Below, piece after piece: positions 1-8,076 of a DNA stretch of 64,000 nucleotides (position 1 is its first letter; the number at the start of each line of letters is the position of its first letter). The DNA comes from Sphaerisporangium album. GTDB taxonomy: Bacteria > Actinomycetota > Actinomycetes > Streptosporangiales > Streptosporangiaceae. The stretch covers positions 496,001 to 560,000 of the forward strand of contig NZ_QOIL01000003.1 in NCBI RefSeq assembly GCF_003323745.1, given 5' to 3'. The notes beneath the pieces are model-generated. The model was not told where the DNA came from and ran no database searches. It worked only from the letters and a program-made list of their open reading frames with translations. Both the position numbers and the translations under genes were made by a program.

Positions 1-1
1 G

Positions 2-1951
2 CTTGAGGCGAGGTCCGCCATGTACCGTTCCTTGCTGGCCGGTAGGCGAATGTTGGTGGTACTGGACAACGCGGCGAGTGCGGCTCAGGTACGGCCATTG
101 CTCCCCGGTACCGATACCTCGCTTGTCATCGTGACCAGCAGGAGCCGTCTCTCCGGGCTAGTGGTACGCGACGGCGCGCATCGGATCACCGTCGATATGC
201 TCCCGGAAGCCGAGGCGCTTGATCTGATCCGCCGGGTGACAACCGACTACCGCAGCGAAGATGATCCCGACGAGTTGGCCGAGCTGGCGAGGCTGTGTGC
301 CCGGCTGCCCCTCGCGTTGCGGATCGCCGCGGAACGGGCCGCCAGCCGCCCCTGGATGCCATTACGAGAACTGATCACAGACCTGCGTGACGAGTCAGCC
401 CTGTGGGACGCGCTTACCGCGGAAAGCGGAGACGAAGCTGACGCCGTGCGTACGGTTTTCGCCTGGTCCTATCGCGCTCTGGCCCAGCCGGTGGCCAGAG
501 CGTTCCGATTGCTCGGGCTACACCCGGGCCCCGAGTTCGGGGTCCCCGCCGTGGTAGCGACCACGGGCGGTACGGTCGGCCAGGCCCGGCAGGTACTCGA
601 CATGCTCGTGGGCGCGTACCTTCTCGAGCAGGTCACACGCGATCGTTATCAGTTCCATGACCTCATGCGCGCCTACGCTGTCGATCAAGCCACCGTCGAA
701 GAGGACGCCGAAGGCCGCCGTGCCGTCCTGACGCGGGTGATCACGTGGTACCTGCGTAGCGCGGACCATGCTCAGGAGAAGTTGGCTCCTCGCGATCGAC
801 GGATCCAGTTGGGGGAGCCCGCCTCAGATGTGGGGGCGCTCACCTTCTCTGACTATTCCGAAGCACTTCGATGGTTCCAAATCGAGCTCGCGAATCTGGT
901 CGCCTCAGTGCGAGTTGCATCCCAGACAGGCTTGGACGACCTCGCTTGGCAAGTGGCGGCGGTCCTCCGTAGCTACTGCATACGCCACAATCCCTTCGAC
1001 GCCTGGTTGGCGACCGGATCAATGGGACTCCAAGCCGCCCGCCGTGCCGGCAACAGGTACGGCGAAGCGGAGGTGCTGGACAGCCTCGGCAAGGCGTATG
1101 TGCAGTCGCACCAGATCGCCAAGGGGGCCGAGCATCACCGGATGGCGCTCGCGATCCGGCGAGAGATCGGAGACCGCCTCGGTGAGGCGATCTCGCTGAA
1201 CTCCCTCGGGCTGGTCAACCTTCGAGGTCGTAATCTGGCAGAAGCCCGTTCCCAGTTCGAGATGAGCCTGACCGCGTTGCGGACCCTCGACGAGGTCTTC
1301 TGGGAGTCCATCGTGCTGGCCAACCTGGCTGAGACGACTTTTGAACTGGCGCTCCTCGACGAGGCTTTTGATGCCGCAGGCGAGGCACTCGAACGGTTCC
1401 GCCTGCTAGAGGACCCCGATGGCCAGGGAAACACCCTGCGGATACTTTCAATGGTTCTACGAGAGCAAGGGCAGGTCGGCGCGGCGCGGGAGCATATTGA
1501 AGGCGCCCTCTCCATCGCCCGCGAACATGACAATCTCATGTGGGAGGGCTATTGGCTGCTGGAGCTGGGGAAAGTACAGCTCGCCATGGGCCAGCCCGCC
1601 GAATCGTTGATCGCTTTTCAGCGCTCGGCCAGCATTCAGAGACGCTTGGGTGACCGCAGTCGCGAAGCGCGGGCGCTGGACGGCACTGGGGAGGCATATC
1701 GGGAGCTTGGGCGTCCCCTTGAAGCGCTTGACTTCCATCGCACCGCGGTGGCCGTCCACCGCGAGCTTGGTGATAAATGGCAGTTGGCGGCCGCGCTGGA
1801 GAACATGCTGGTGGCGCTTCGACGCAGCGGGTCCAACGACGAGGTGTCGCTGCACCGGCGCGAGATGCTGTCTCTCCTCGACCATATGGAAGAACCACGG
1901 GCTCATGCGATGCGTGCCCGCCTCGCAGCCGTTTCCTGGGACGACGATTGA
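2..1951 (+). CDS. AfsR/SARP-type regulator, NB-ARC and TPR portion (5' truncated)
   Basis: The frame is open to the window edge, so the N-terminus (P-loop and any SARP DNA-binding domain) lies outside; the ATG at 20 is internal. The visible protein begins at the NB-ARC kinase-2 strand (GRRMLVVLDNAAS) and continues with the sensor strand (LVIVTSRSRL) and the LPLALRIAAERAA motif, followed by a winged-helix part and about 300 residues of TPR-like helical repeats (for example GNRYGEAEVLDSLGKAY and GDRLGEAISLNSLGLVN). This is the usual core of AfsR/SARP or STAND ATPase regulators of secondary metabolism and development. The family is clear; the target genes and the N-terminal domain type cannot be seen. 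Confidence 0.85.
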   Translation, partial: LEARSAMYRSLLAGRRMLVVLDNAASAAQVRPLLPGTDTSLVIVTSRSRLSGLVVRDGAHRITVDMLPEAEALDLIRRVTTDYRSEDDPDELAELARLCARLPLALRIAAERAASRPWMPLRELITDLRDESALWDALTAESGDEADAVRTVFAWSYRALAQPVARAFRLLGLHPGPEFGVPAVVATTGGTVGQARQVLDMLVGAYLLEQVTRDRYQFHDLMRAYAVDQATVEEDAEGRRAVLTRVITWYLRSADHAQEKLAPRDRRIQLGEPASDVGALTFSDYSEALRWFQIELANLVASVRVASQTGLDDLAWQVAAVLRSYCIRHNPFDAWLATGSMGLQAARRAGNRYGEAEVLDSLGKAYVQSHQIAKGAEHHRMALAIRREIGDRLGEAISLNSLGLVNLRGRNLAEARSQFEMSLTALRTLDEVFWESIVLANLAETTFELALLDEAFDAAGEALERFRLLEDPDGQGNTLRILSMVLREQGQVGAAREHIEGALSIAREHDNLMWEGYWLLELGKVQLAMGQPAESLIAFQRSASIQRRLGDRSREARALDGTGEAYRELGRPLEALDFHRTAVAVHRELGDKWQLAAALENMLVALRRSGSNDEVSLHRREMLSLLDHMEEPRAHAMRARLAAVSWDDD

Positions 1952-1958
1952 GACATTG

Positions 1959-1992
1959 CCAGTAGTGGCAGCGCCCCAGTAGTGGCAGCGCC
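1959..1992. repeat. 17-bp perfect tandem duplication
   Basis: The 17-bp unit CCAGTAGTGGCAGCGCC occurs twice back to back (1959-1975 and 1976-1992), starting 8 bp after the stop codon of the AfsR-like gene. It could be a slippage duplication in the 3' untranslated region. No function is evident. Confidence 0.8.
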
Positions 1993-2137
1993 GCGCACTC
2001 GGGCGGAGAGTGTGCTTCCGGACGGACACGCGCGGGCGAGCACTGGATGCCCGGCTACCGGTGGTCGTGACCGGATCGGATGGCACGGTGACGGCCCGCG
2101 CCTGGTGCTCGGGCGCGGGCCGGTCGGATGGGTGCGG

Positions 2138-2611
2138 TCAAGCGGTGGCGGCGGTCGGGTGGCGGTGGGAGCCGGCGACCGAGCGGATCGTCACGTTGAT
2201 GCGGTTCCAGGCGTTGATCTGGGCGGCGGCCATGACCAGTGCGGCCAGGGCCTGCTCGTCGTAGTGGTCGGCGGCGTCGTCCCACACGTGGTCGGGCACG
2301 CCCTCGCTGTCGGCCAGCCGGGTCATGGACTCGGTCAGCGCCAGGGCGGCGCGCTCCTCGGCGGTGTAGTACGGCGCCTCCCTCCATCCCGCGATCGCGT
2401 AGAGCCGTTCGTCGCTCTCACCGGCCTGCTTGGCAGCGTGGTAGTGCATGTCCAGGCAGAACCCGCAGCCGTTGATCTGACTGGCCCGGATCTTCATCAG
2501 CTCCAGCGTGCTGTGCGGGACGCCGCTGTGCCCGAGGTACGCCTCGACCTGCTGCATCGCGCGGTAGCCGCCGGCGGCGATCTTCGCGAAGTTGTCCATA
2601 CGTGGCTGCAT
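2138..2611 (-). CDS. Carboxymuconolactone decarboxylase/AhpD-like protein
   Basis: 157 aa. It has the AhpD-core CxxC motif (CGFC, Cys49 and Cys52) followed by His56, embedded in LMKIRASQINGCGFC and LDMHYHAA, which is the peroxidase/thiol-active site of this fold. Members act as alkylhydroperoxidase-like disulfide redox proteins. The start is supported by GGGAG about 8 nt upstream of the ATG. It lies downstream of an Rrf2 regulator in the same direction, with an operator-like palindrome in the 224-bp gap, so it is probably the regulator's target in a redox or nitrosative response. The physiological substrate is unknown. Confidence 0.85.
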   Translation of the reverse strand: MQPRMDNFAKIAAGGYRAMQQVEAYLGHSGVPHSTLELMKIRASQINGCGFCLDMHYHAAKQAGESDERLYAIAGWREAPYYTAEERAALALTESMTRLADSEGVPDHVWDDAADHYDEQALAALVMAAAQINAWNRINVTIRSVAGSHRHPTAATA

Positions 2612-2772
2612 GATCCATCTCCCGTCATCTGTTCGTCTGTGCGCACCGCACGGCGGGTCGCCGTGCGGACGTGTTCAGGTGTGGGGCAGTCTCGCGCGCC
2701 CGGCCACCACCACCGTGCGGCCCGCGATCATTCGCCCGCATTTCGTGACATGCGCCGAGCCGAGGACGGCGC

Positions 2773-2795
2773 ATCTGGATGTTTCATATCCAGAT
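2773..2795. promoter_or_regulatory. Candidate Rrf2 operator upstream of the AhpD-like gene
   Basis: Perfect inverted repeat ATCTGGAT-N7-ATCCAGAT in the gap between the Rrf2 gene and the AhpD-like gene. A degenerate copy with the same arm length and spacer lies directly before the Rrf2 start (3320-3342). Pairing of the two sites with this regulator is inference. Confidence 0.6.
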
Positions 2796-2835
2796 TCAAG
2801 GGCCGCGTCAGCGTCCGTCGTTCCCATCCGATCGA

Positions 2836-3318
2836 TCAGCCCCGCCCGTACCAGCGCCGGACGCCCTCGCCCAGGTTGGGCGCGTGGCGTTCGGCCGCCG
2901 CCGCGACCTCGGCGAGGGTCTGCGCCGCCAGCGCCCGCCGCCACGCCAGTTCGGCCTTGCGCATGGCGGTCGAGACGGCGCACGGCGTGCGGAAGTTCCG
3001 CTCGGGGGACTCGGCGCCCGAGCCGCGCCGCCGGATCTCGGTGCACTGGAACGCGTCGTCCGGCCCCTCGATCGCCGCGACGACCTCCATCAACGTGATC
3101 TTGTCGAGCGGGCGGGCCAGCCGGAAGCCGCCGCGCACGCCGGGCGTCGAGGTGAGCAGCCCCGCCCGCACCAGCGCCTGCAACTGCTTGTTCAGGTAAG
3201 CGGGCGGCAGCTCGTACCCCGCCGCCAGCCTGGACGTCGGCACCGGCCGGTCGTCGCCCAGCCAGCCGAGCGTCAGGCAGCAGTGCACCGCCCACTCGAC
3301 CCCTTCACTCATCCGCAC
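2836..3318 (-). CDS. Rrf2-family transcriptional regulator
   Basis: 160 aa, starting MRMSEGVEWAVHCC, with an N-terminal winged helix (LAAGYELPPAYLNKQLQALVRAG, then GVRGGFRLARP) typical of Rrf2. Three Cys residues matter: two are the adjacent pair near residues 13-14; the FQCTEI and RTPCAV cysteines (about 90 and 109) sit where Fe-S cluster ligands occur in IscR/NsrR-like proteins, so redox or NO sensing is possible. The first codon is GTG at 3318, with an in-frame ATG two codons later. A TAATGT -10-like element ends about 7 nt before the GTG, which suggests a leaderless transcript. Confidence 0.88.
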   Translation of the reverse strand: MRMSEGVEWAVHCCLTLGWLGDDRPVPTSRLAAGYELPPAYLNKQLQALVRAGLLTSTPGVRGGFRLARPLDKITLMEVVAAIEGPDDAFQCTEIRRRGSGAESPERNFRTPCAVSTAMRKAELAWRRALAAQTLAEVAAAAERHAPNLGEGVRRWYGRG

Positions 3319-3319
3319 A

Positions 3320-3342
3320 ATCTAGACATTACACATCCAGGT
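3320..3342. promoter_or_regulatory. Degenerate Rrf2 operator at the Rrf2 promoter
   Basis: ATCTAGAC-N7-ATCCAGGT has the same 8-7-8 layout as the perfect palindrome at 2773-2795 and ends 2 bp before the Rrf2 start codon. That position fits autoregulation by blocking the -10 region. Confidence 0.5.
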
Positions 3343-3487
3343 TCCGTTGCGAAACCCCCGACAAGGCAGGACACCCGCGCGACGCCTCCCATACATCAGA
3401 ACGTCATGACCCGTGGATGGGGAGAGGCCGGGTCGCGAACCCATAATGCGATCACCGACACGACATCCCCCTGTACCAGGAGGCGTC

Positions 3488-4765
3488 ATGCGTCCCCGAT
3501 CGAGGCTTCTCGCCGCCGCCGCCGTCACCGTGGCGCTGGCAGGAGCCCTGACCCTGCCCGCGTCCGCCCGCGACCTTCCGTCCGTCGACCCCGAGCTGGA
3601 GACGCCCGCGCTGTACGACGACGAGGCGGGTGGCAACGCCAACGGCGACGACCCGGCGATCTGGGTGGACCCGAACAGGTCCGCGAAGAGCCTTGTGATC
3701 ACCACGGCCAAGGACGCGGGGCTCTTCGTCTACGACCTCGACGGCCGCGAGCTTCAGCACATCCCCGCTCCTCCGGCGCCCGGCCCCGACCACGAGCCGG
3801 GCCGGTTCAACAACGTGGACGTCACCTATGGCTTCGGCCACCGCGATCTCGCGCTGGTGTCCGACCGCGGCAGCGACAGGCTCCGGATCTTCGCGATCTC
3901 CCAGGGCCGCCTGACCGACGTGACCGACCCGGCCGCGCCGTTCATCTTCAACGCCACCCAGGAGGAGGTGGACGAGGCGGCCACGGTGTACGGCCTGGCG
4001 GCGTGGAAGGACGCCACCGGCACGTACGCACTGGTCAGCCGCCGCCACCGGACCGCGCTCGGGCTCCTCCAGTTGCTGCCCAAGCCGGGCGGCAAGGTCG
4101 GATACCGGCTCGTCAGGACGCTGGAGCTGCCCGCGTCCTTCACCCTGCCGAACGGCGGGACCTGGACGCCGTGCCTGGAGCCCGGCGAGGACCCGCAGGT
4201 CGAGGGCATGGTCGTGGACCAGGACGCCGACGTGCTGTACGCGGGCCAGGAGGACGTCGGCATCTGGCGGGTGCGCGCCGACCTCACCGGCACGCCGCGG
4301 CTCGTCGACAGGGTGCGCGAGTACGGCGTGCCCGCGACCTACGACCCGGAGACGGAGGAGTGCACGCCCGGCGCGGACCCCGGGTACGGCGGCCGTCACC
4401 TCTCGGCCGACGTCGAGGGGCTGACGATCTACTACCGGCGAGGAGGCAAGGGCTATCTGCTCGCCTCAAGCCAGGGGGACGACACCTACGCCGTCTACCG
4501 CCGCGAGGGCGCCAACTCCTACCTCGGCGGGTTCCGCGTGGGAGCGCACCGCGACGTGGACGGCGCCGAGGTCAGCGATGGCGCCACCGTGCTCAACGTC
4601 CCCCTGGGCGCGTTCGGGACGGGCCTGTTCGTGACGCACGACGGCGTCAACACCCCGGCCGTGCCCGACCGGGAGAACACCGACTTCAAGTACGTGAAGT
4701 GGGACAAGATCGCCGGCGCACTCGGCTTGGACATCGACACCCGCGGCTGGAACCCCCGGGGCTGA
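3488..4765 (+). CDS. Secreted beta-propeller phytase (3-phytase)
   Basis: 425 aa. It starts at ATG 3488 with an AGGAGG Shine-Dalgarno box; an upstream ATG in the same frame lacks one. An N-terminal signal peptide (Arg-rich start, Ala/Leu core, PASA cleavage-like motif) is followed by the six-bladed phytase propeller with DDPAIWVDP, FNNVDVTYGF, DRGSDRLRIF, EGMVVDQ and DVEGLTIYY motifs, which supply acidic Ca2+ ligands. The family hydrolyses phytate outside the cell and releases phosphate. It is convergent with a Pit phosphate transporter, which together suggest phosphate scavenging. I found no clear PHO-box (GTTCACC direct repeats) upstream. Confidence 0.93.
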   Translation: MRPRSRLLAAAAVTVALAGALTLPASARDLPSVDPELETPALYDDEAGGNANGDDPAIWVDPNRSAKSLVITTAKDAGLFVYDLDGRELQHIPAPPAPGPDHEPGRFNNVDVTYGFGHRDLALVSDRGSDRLRIFAISQGRLTDVTDPAAPFIFNATQEEVDEAATVYGLAAWKDATGTYALVSRRHRTALGLLQLLPKPGGKVGYRLVRTLELPASFTLPNGGTWTPCLEPGEDPQVEGMVVDQDADVLYAGQEDVGIWRVRADLTGTPRLVDRVREYGVPATYDPETEECTPGADPGYGGRHLSADVEGLTIYYRRGGKGYLLASSQGDDTYAVYRREGANSYLGGFRVGAHRDVDGAEVSDGATVLNVPLGAFGTGLFVTHDGVNTPAVPDRENTDFKYVKWDKIAGALGLDIDTRGWNPRG

Positions 4766-4782
4766 TCCCGGCCACGCTGTGT

Positions 4783-4816
4783 CCGCGCCGCCGGGGCCCC
4801 CGCTCCGGCGGCGCGG
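4783..4816. terminator. Bidirectional hairpin between phytase and pit genes
   Basis: Perfect 12-bp stem (CCGCGCCGCCGG / CCGGCGGCGCGG) with a 10-nt loop between convergent genes. No U-tract is present, as is common for actinomycete terminators. Confidence 0.7.
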
Positions 4817-4831
4817 GCGCCCCTCCAGCGC

Positions 4832-5035
4832 TCACTTGGCGAGCATGACGTACAGGCCCAGGACGATGCCCACCGCGACGAGCAGGAAGCACAGCCCGGC
4901 GACCACCCGGCCGGCGGCGCGCCCGTTCGACAGGCCCACCAGGGCCAGGGAGTAGACGGCGACCAGGCCGGCGCCGCCGAGCAGCGCGGCGACCAGCACC
5001 TTCCACAGCGCGTCCAGATCGACGTACTCGCTCAC
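4832..5035 (-). CDS. 67-aa two-helix membrane protein coupled to Pit
   Basis: 67 aa, GTG start at 5035, overlapping the pit stop codon by 4 nt (GTGA), so translation is probably coupled. The sequence is almost entirely two hydrophobic helices (VLVAALLGGAGLVAVYSLALVGL and VVAGLCFLLVAVGIVLGLYVML, each cut here to its core) joined by a short SNGRAAGR loop. Small proteins of this type follow pit genes in other actinomycetes; an accessory role in phosphate transport is inference. Confidence 0.75.
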   Translation of the reverse strand: MSEYVDLDALWKVLVAALLGGAGLVAVYSLALVGLSNGRAAGRVVAGLCFLLVAVGIVLGLYVMLAK

Positions 5036-6186
5036 GCGACGCCTCCTCTCACCACCGGAGCCGGGGCGACGCCGCCGGTCCACTCGTCGTTGACGTTGCC
5101 CGCGTGCACCGGCCGGCGACGCGAGGCCATGTACAGCCCAGCGGAGAGGATCAGCACCACCACGAAGACCAGCGTCACGCCGAGCGCCCCGCCGATCAGG
5201 TCGGCGCCGCCCCAGGCGAGCGCGCCGACGAGCGCGGCGGCGGGGAGCGTCAGCAGCCAGGCGGCGACCATCCGGGTGGCGACGCTCCAGCGGACCTCGG
5301 CCAGCCGCTTGCCGAGCCCGGCCCCGATGACCGAGCCCGTGCAGACGTGCGTGGTCGACAGAGGGAACCCGAAGTGCGACGCGGCGAGGATGACCGCCGC
5401 CGACGAGCTCTCCGCGGCGAAGCCCTGCGGGGTCTCGATGTCGGTGAGGCCCTTGCCCAGCGTGCGGATCACCCGCCAGCCGCCGATCCAGGTGCCGGCC
5501 GCGATGGCCGTGGCACTGGCGACGATCACCCACAGCGGGGTGCCCGCGTCCTTGGCGATCGTCCCAGCGGTGATCATGGCGAGGGTGATGATGCCCATGG
5601 TCTTCTGCGCGTCGTTGGTGCCGTGCGCGAGCGAGACCAGCGACGCCGAGCCGATCTGGCCGTACCGGAACCCCCGGCCGCGCGTCCCGTCCGGGACGTT
5701 CCTGGTGATCGCGTAGACCAGGTAGGTGCCCGCCGTGGCGACCAGGACGGCCGCGAGCGGCGCCAGCACCGCCGGGATCAGCACCTTGGACACGATCGCG
5801 GCGCCCTTCACGGCGGAGGCGCCCGCGGCGATCAGCGTCGCTCCGACCACGCCGCCGATCAGCGCGTGCGAGGAACTCGACGGGATGCCGAAGTACCAGG
5901 TCAGGAGGTTCCAGGCCAGGCCGCCGACGAGGCCCGCGAAGACCACCGTGAGCGTGATCGCACCGGTTTCCACGATGCCGGTCGCGATCGTCGCCGCGAC
6001 CTTGAGAGAGAGGAAGGCGCCGGCGAAGTTCAGCACCGCCGACAGGGCGACCGCGATCTTGGGGCGCAGGGCCCCGGTCGCGATCGAGGTGGCCATGGCG
6101 TTGGCCGTGTCATGGAAGCCGTTGGTGAAATCGAAGGCCAGCGCGGTGATGACGACCACGGCGAGTAGCACGGTGTTCGCGTCCAT
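5032..6186 (-). CDS. pit: Pit-family low-affinity inorganic phosphate permease
   Basis: 384 aa from ATG 6186 (AGGA about 9 nt upstream); the frame stays open farther upstream but that part is Arg/Pro-rich and not protein-like. Both PHO4-family signatures are present: FDFTNGFHDTANAMATS near the N-terminus and SLAHGTNDAQKTMGII in the second half, with GIPSSSSHALIGG and FPLSTTHVCTGS repeats marking the inverted-repeat transporter fold. It imports metal-phosphate driven by the proton gradient. It forms a two-gene operon with the 67-aa membrane protein and faces the phytase gene. Confidence 0.95.
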   Translation of the reverse strand: MDANTVLLAVVVITALAFDFTNGFHDTANAMATSIATGALRPKIAVALSAVLNFAGAFLSLKVAATIATGIVETGAITLTVVFAGLVGGLAWNLLTWYFGIPSSSSHALIGGVVGATLIAAGASAVKGAAIVSKVLIPAVLAPLAAVLVATAGTYLVYAITRNVPDGTRGRGFRYGQIGSASLVSLAHGTNDAQKTMGIITLAMITAGTIAKDAGTPLWVIVASATAIAAGTWIGGWRVIRTLGKGLTDIETPQGFAAESSSAAVILAASHFGFPLSTTHVCTGSVIGAGLGKRLAEVRWSVATRMVAAWLLTLPAAALVGALAWGGADLIGGALGVTLVFVVVLILSAGLYMASRRRPVHAGNVNDEWTGGVAPAPVVRGGVA

Positions 6187-6284
6187 ATGGCGTCCTATGA
6201 CACCGGGGACGACATCTAATCTTCTCCGTGGGGCCCGTCTTGGGAAATTCATCTGGGCTTCGGCCAGGTCCGGCGTCCCGGCCC

Positions 6285-6764
6285 TTACTCGACGGCTCGG
6301 TAGCGGCCGCGCATCCGTACCAGAGGCGGGAGGGACGGGTTCACGTAGTCGACGGCGAGGACCTGGGCCAGGAAGAGGGTGTGGTCGCCGGCGGGGATGA
6401 CGCGGGCGGTCTCGGCCTCCAGCGCGGTCACACCGCCGTCGATGACGAACGCCTCGGTGTGGTGGCCCCGGTGGTGGGGGGTGCCCGCGACCAGGAGGCG
6501 GGCGCTCGGACGGCCGGGCGTGGCGAAGCGGCTGGCGATCACGGCCTGACCGCCGGACAGCAGGCTCGCGGCCCAGCGGTCCTGTCGCAGCATCACCTCG
6601 CACAGATAGCCCGAGGCGGTGAGGCTGAGCAGGACCATCGGCGGGTCCGCGGAGAGGGACGCGAAGGTGGTGACGGTCGTCCCGATGTCGTCGCGCCCGT
6701 CGCGGATGGTGACCACGGCCACCCCCGCGACAAGCTGCCTCATCGCCTCCGTGAACTCGTTCAT
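6285..6764 (-). CDS. Flavin reductase-like domain protein
   Basis: 159 aa from ATG 6764 (GGAG upstream); the longer frame adds only a low-complexity extension. The sequence FTEAMRQLVAGVAVVTI, GTTVTTFASLSADPPMVLLSL and HTLFLAQVL matches the FMN-binding split-barrel flavin reductase family (DIM6/NTAB type), which supplies reduced flavin to monooxygenases or is itself a small flavoprotein. No monooxygenase partner is adjacent. It is divergent from the next gene. Confidence 0.85.
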   Translation of the reverse strand: MNEFTEAMRQLVAGVAVVTIRDGRDDIGTTVTTFASLSADPPMVLLSLTASGYLCEVMLRQDRWAASLLSGGQAVIASRFATPGRPSARLLVAGTPHHRGHHTEAFVIDGGVTALEAETARVIPAGDHTLFLAQVLAVDYVNPSLPPLVRMRGRYRAVE

Positions 6765-6856
6765 GGCCCCCACTCCTACCACGATCACCACCACCCGGCT
6801 CTCCGCCGGCCGATCACCTCCCTCGGTTCCTCCTCCCGACCCATATCGCCGCAAGG

Positions 6857-7918
6857 GTGGCTCTCGTGGCGGATGATCGTCTTATGCGGTGGCTCATCCT
6901 GTCTGTCGTGGCGGCGATCGTGGTCGTGTGCTGGTGCTTCTGGATGCTGTTCAACGACCCGTGCGCGCCGCACGGGTGCGCCCACGGCGAGGACGTCCCT
7001 CTCAGGGTCCCCCTGCCCGAGGACCCCGCCCAGTGGACGGCCTCCCTTCCGCGCTCCGGTGACGGCTCTCCGTACCAGCCGCACATCGTGAAGAGGTTCG
7101 CCCGCGATGACGTCTGGACGTTCAGCGGGGACGGCGGCCTGGAGGTGACCCACTGGGACGGGTCGCGCCGGGTGGACAGGACCCCGCCGCTTCCGGAAGG
7201 CTTCCACGTCGAGGACGTCGAGGGCACGGCGTCCGACGACCTGTGGATCTCGGGCTGGGTCATGGGGCCGCCGAGGCCGGTGGATCCGACAGGCCCTGAT
7301 GGGGTGGTGGTGCGCTGGAACGGCCACGAATGGAGGCGCGTCCCGGTTCCCGCGAACGAGATCCAGCTCGCCCCCGTGGCACGCGACGACGTCTGGGCCC
7401 TCTTCGACGGGGAGATCGTGCACTGGGACGGCCATGCGTGGTCGCCGGCCTCGATGCCCGACATCCCGATGCCGGATTCCCTCAGCGGGGAGGATCCGGG
7501 TGCCCCGTTGAGCGACGTCATCGCGCTCGGACCCGATGACGTCTGGGCCGTTGGGACGGTCACCACGTATGTCTGCTGCGACCAGCGGGCCTACCACCGT
7601 GAGGTGGTGATGCACTGGGACGGTCGCTCCTGGAAACTCCTCGACCTCGAGATCCGCGGCGCGAACCTGGGCGAGGGGTTCCCCGACGGGAACGGCGGCC
7701 TGTGGATCCCTGCCCACCGCGACGGGGAACCGCTCATCATGCTGCACTACCGCGACGGACGGTGGACCAAGCGCACCCTGCCGCTCCCCCACGGGCTCCG
7801 TGGTCCGGAGATCGGCGAGATCGTACGTACGGACACCGGCAGGCTGCTTCTGACCACGACCGCCTACACCACCGAGGGCGGCAGCCCCACGACCGTGGAG
7901 TACAGCCTCACCTCGTGA
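6857..7918 (+). CDS. Membrane-anchored propeller-like protein of unknown function
   Basis: 353 aa. An N-terminal hydrophobic helix (LILSVVAAIVVVCWCFWMLF) anchors or exports the protein. The rest carries at least four repeats of a DDVW...HWDG..W pattern (for example ARDDVWTFSGD/THWDGS, SDDLWISG/VRWNGHEW, ARDDVWALFD/VHWDGHAW, GPDDVWAVG/MHWDGRSW), which looks like a beta-propeller or Kelch-like sensor of the cell surface. The start is ambiguous: GTG 6857 or 6866, or ATG 6884; none has a strong ribosome site. No enzymatic motif is seen. Confidence 0.75.
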   Translation: MALVADDRLMRWLILSVVAAIVVVCWCFWMLFNDPCAPHGCAHGEDVPLRVPLPEDPAQWTASLPRSGDGSPYQPHIVKRFARDDVWTFSGDGGLEVTHWDGSRRVDRTPPLPEGFHVEDVEGTASDDLWISGWVMGPPRPVDPTGPDGVVVRWNGHEWRRVPVPANEIQLAPVARDDVWALFDGEIVHWDGHAWSPASMPDIPMPDSLSGEDPGAPLSDVIALGPDDVWAVGTVTTYVCCDQRAYHREVVMHWDGRSWKLLDLEIRGANLGEGFPDGNGGLWIPAHRDGEPLIMLHYRDGRWTKRTLPLPHGLRGPEIGEIVRTDTGRLLLTTTAYTTEGGSPTTVEYSLTS

Positions 7919-7956
7919 CGCCCGTAACCGGCCCGCACGTGGACCCGGCGAACACG

Positions 7957-7994
7957 CGAAAGGGTCCTCCCGGGGTTCCGGGGGGACCCTTTCG
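7957..7994. terminator. Strong hairpin terminator between convergent genes
   Basis: Long inverted repeat: CGAAAGGGTCC pairs with GGACCCTTTCG, with additional CCC/GGG pairs toward the loop. It lies between the propeller-like gene and the osmoprotectant operon and can serve both. Confidence 0.8.
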
Positions 7995-8076
7995 GTCACT
8001 GGAGGATGCCGGCGACCGGCCTCATCGGTGAGGCGAGAAGAGGCGAGACGGTGGCCGGCTCACGGACGGCTCGGGG

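Noticed and set aside
2779-4848. A 689-aa plus-strand frame over the Rrf2 and phytase genes
   Set aside because: Arg/Pro-rich shadow translation of high-G+C DNA; the phytase and Rrf2 genes explain the region.
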